DNA from: Streptomyces sp. CG1
GTDB taxonomy: Bacteria; Actinomycetota; Actinomycetes; Streptomycetales; Streptomycetaceae
Assembly (NCBI RefSeq): GCF_041080625.1
Contig: NZ_CP163518.1
Span: forward strand, 8,053,501 to 8,117,500
DNA: 64,000 nt
Direction of reading: 5' to 3'
The notes beneath the pieces are model-generated. The model did no database searches. It was not told where the DNA came from and saw only the letters and a list, made by a program, of their open reading frames with translations. A program made the translations under genes and the position numbers. Positions 63,616 through 64,000 of the stretch are shown here, piece after piece. Every line of letters starts with the position of its first letter. Position 1 is the stretch's first letter.

Positions 63616-63894
63616 GTGAGCAACACATCCACCACGGCCATCGCACACCCCCCTGCCTCCGTCGCCGACTGGCTCACCGGCTTCCTCGCCGAACTGCTCG
63701 ACGTGACCCCGGACCAGATCGACCCGGCCACCGGCCTCGACATGCTCGGCGTGGACTCGGCCACCACTCTGGTCATCTGCGCCAAGGCTCGCGACGAACT
63801 GGGTGTCCCGCTGCGGCCCAGGGAGGTCTTCGACCACTTCACGGTGGACGCCCTGGTCCGCCATCTGACCGCACGGCAGCCGGTGGGAGTGTGA
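63616..63894 (+). CDS. Free-standing acyl/peptidyl carrier protein
   Basis: This 92-residue protein is one carrier domain: FLAELLDVTPDQIDPATGL then DMLGVDSATTLVICAKARDE, where the serine of DSAT carries the phosphopantetheine arm, and LRPREVFDHFTVDALVRHL. The GTG at 63616 is five bases after the NRPS stop, so the two are translated together. Such a carrier may hold an aryl or amino acid starter for the synthetase. Confidence 0.85.
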   Translation: MSNTSTTAIAHPPASVADWLTGFLAELLDVTPDQIDPATGLDMLGVDSATTLVICAKARDELGVPLRPREVFDHFTVDALVRHLTARQPVGV

Positions 63895-63899
63895 GCCCC

Positions 63900-64000
63900 G
63901 TGCCCAACTGGCTGCTCAGCGCGGCACCCCGCGCCGCCGCCTGCGACCTGTACTGCTTTCCGCACGGGGGCGGTACCGCCGCCGAGTACCTGCGCTGGAC
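63900..64000 (+). CDS. Type II thioesterase, 5' part (cut by window end)
   Basis: From a GTG at 63900 the frame reads PNWLLSAAPRAAACDLYCFPHGGGTAAEYL, the start of GrsT-like type II thioesterases (CFPHAGG-type motif, here CFPHGGG). These clear misprimed carrier domains. It begins within the tail of the carrier gene's stop region, six bases after the stop, and continues beyond the window. Confidence 0.8.
   Translation, partial: MPNWLLSAAPRAAACDLYCFPHGGGTAAEYLRW

Noticed and set aside
59879..63646. 1255-codon leftward open frame opposite the NRPS
   Set aside because: Antisense shadow of the NRPS; composition rich in Gly/Val/Gln/Arg without domains.

Overview
The window looks like Streptomyces chromosome. 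It is very GC-rich throughout, with strong GGAGG-type ribosome sites, frequent GTG starts, several starts placed 6-8 bases after a TAnnnT box (the pattern of leaderless mRNAs), mycothiol-type redox genes and typical actinobacterial gene families. No tRNA, rRNA or CRISPR array was seen. All functions are read from sequence recognition only.

Layout. 0.4-5 kb: small housekeeping and unknown genes (DUF1697, ketopantoate-reductase-like, ECF sigma factor with a SnoaL-like tail, mycothiol-dependent nitroreductase-like). 5-14.5 kb: a leftward sulfur-assimilation operon, cysI-zinc ribbon-cysH-cysC-cysD-cysN-sulfonate-type ABC transporter-cbiX. It is preceded by a 27-codon leader peptide of the actinobacterial cysteine-leader type and an intrinsic terminator, a classic attenuator layout. 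14.5-26 kb: assorted enzymes and regulators (GNAT, secreted protein, GAF-domain regulator, AidB-like acyl-CoA dehydrogenase, BrkB-type membrane protein, NmrA-like reductase, two AraC regulators, two VOC proteins). 26-34 kb and 51.6-53.8 kb: a rhamnogalacturonan/pectin-use locus (LacI regulator, carboxylesterase, GH43-CBM13 exo-galactanase-like enzyme, PL4 rhamnogalacturonan lyase, rhamnogalacturonan acetylesterase, DUF2264/GH154-type hydrolase), with possible LacI sites that share an AAGCGCTT core.

The acetylesterase gene is cut in two. Its first part ends near 33945 and its second part resumes near 51585. The 17.6 kb between them is an island. Its left end is a graveyard of IS256, integrase-core, IS4 and IS5 remnants. 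Its right end is a second, decayed copy of the same integrase-core transposase next to a GGDEF remnant. Inside the island are an apparently intact CTP synthase gene and, divergent from it, a compact operon: flavin reductase, MilB/BlsM-like nucleotide N-ribohydrolase, dihydroorotate/dihydropyrimidine-dehydrogenase-like enzyme, creatininase-family amidohydrolase, LLM flavin-dependent monooxygenase and nitroreductase. An MFS exporter with a divergent HxlR regulator follows, then a complete IS701-type insertion with a CTAG target duplication, then a membrane-anchored secreted protein. I read the enzyme set as an undescribed pathway that makes or modifies a pyrimidine-derived metabolite, with the second pyrG for CTP supply or self-resistance. 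This is the strongest candidate novelty in the window.

53.8-58.2 kb: a secreted protein, a PEP-mutase-family protein, a TetR/hydrolase pair, a truncated jacalin-like lectin and an MFS transporter. 58.2-64 kb: a 1 kb AT-richer regulatory gap carrying three palindromes, then the start of a nonribosomal peptide cluster: a Cy-A(MT)-T synthetase whose A-domain signature reads as cysteine, a free-standing carrier protein, and a type II thioesterase cut by the window end. The methylated-thiazoline architecture suggests a pyochelin/coelibactin-type metallophore.
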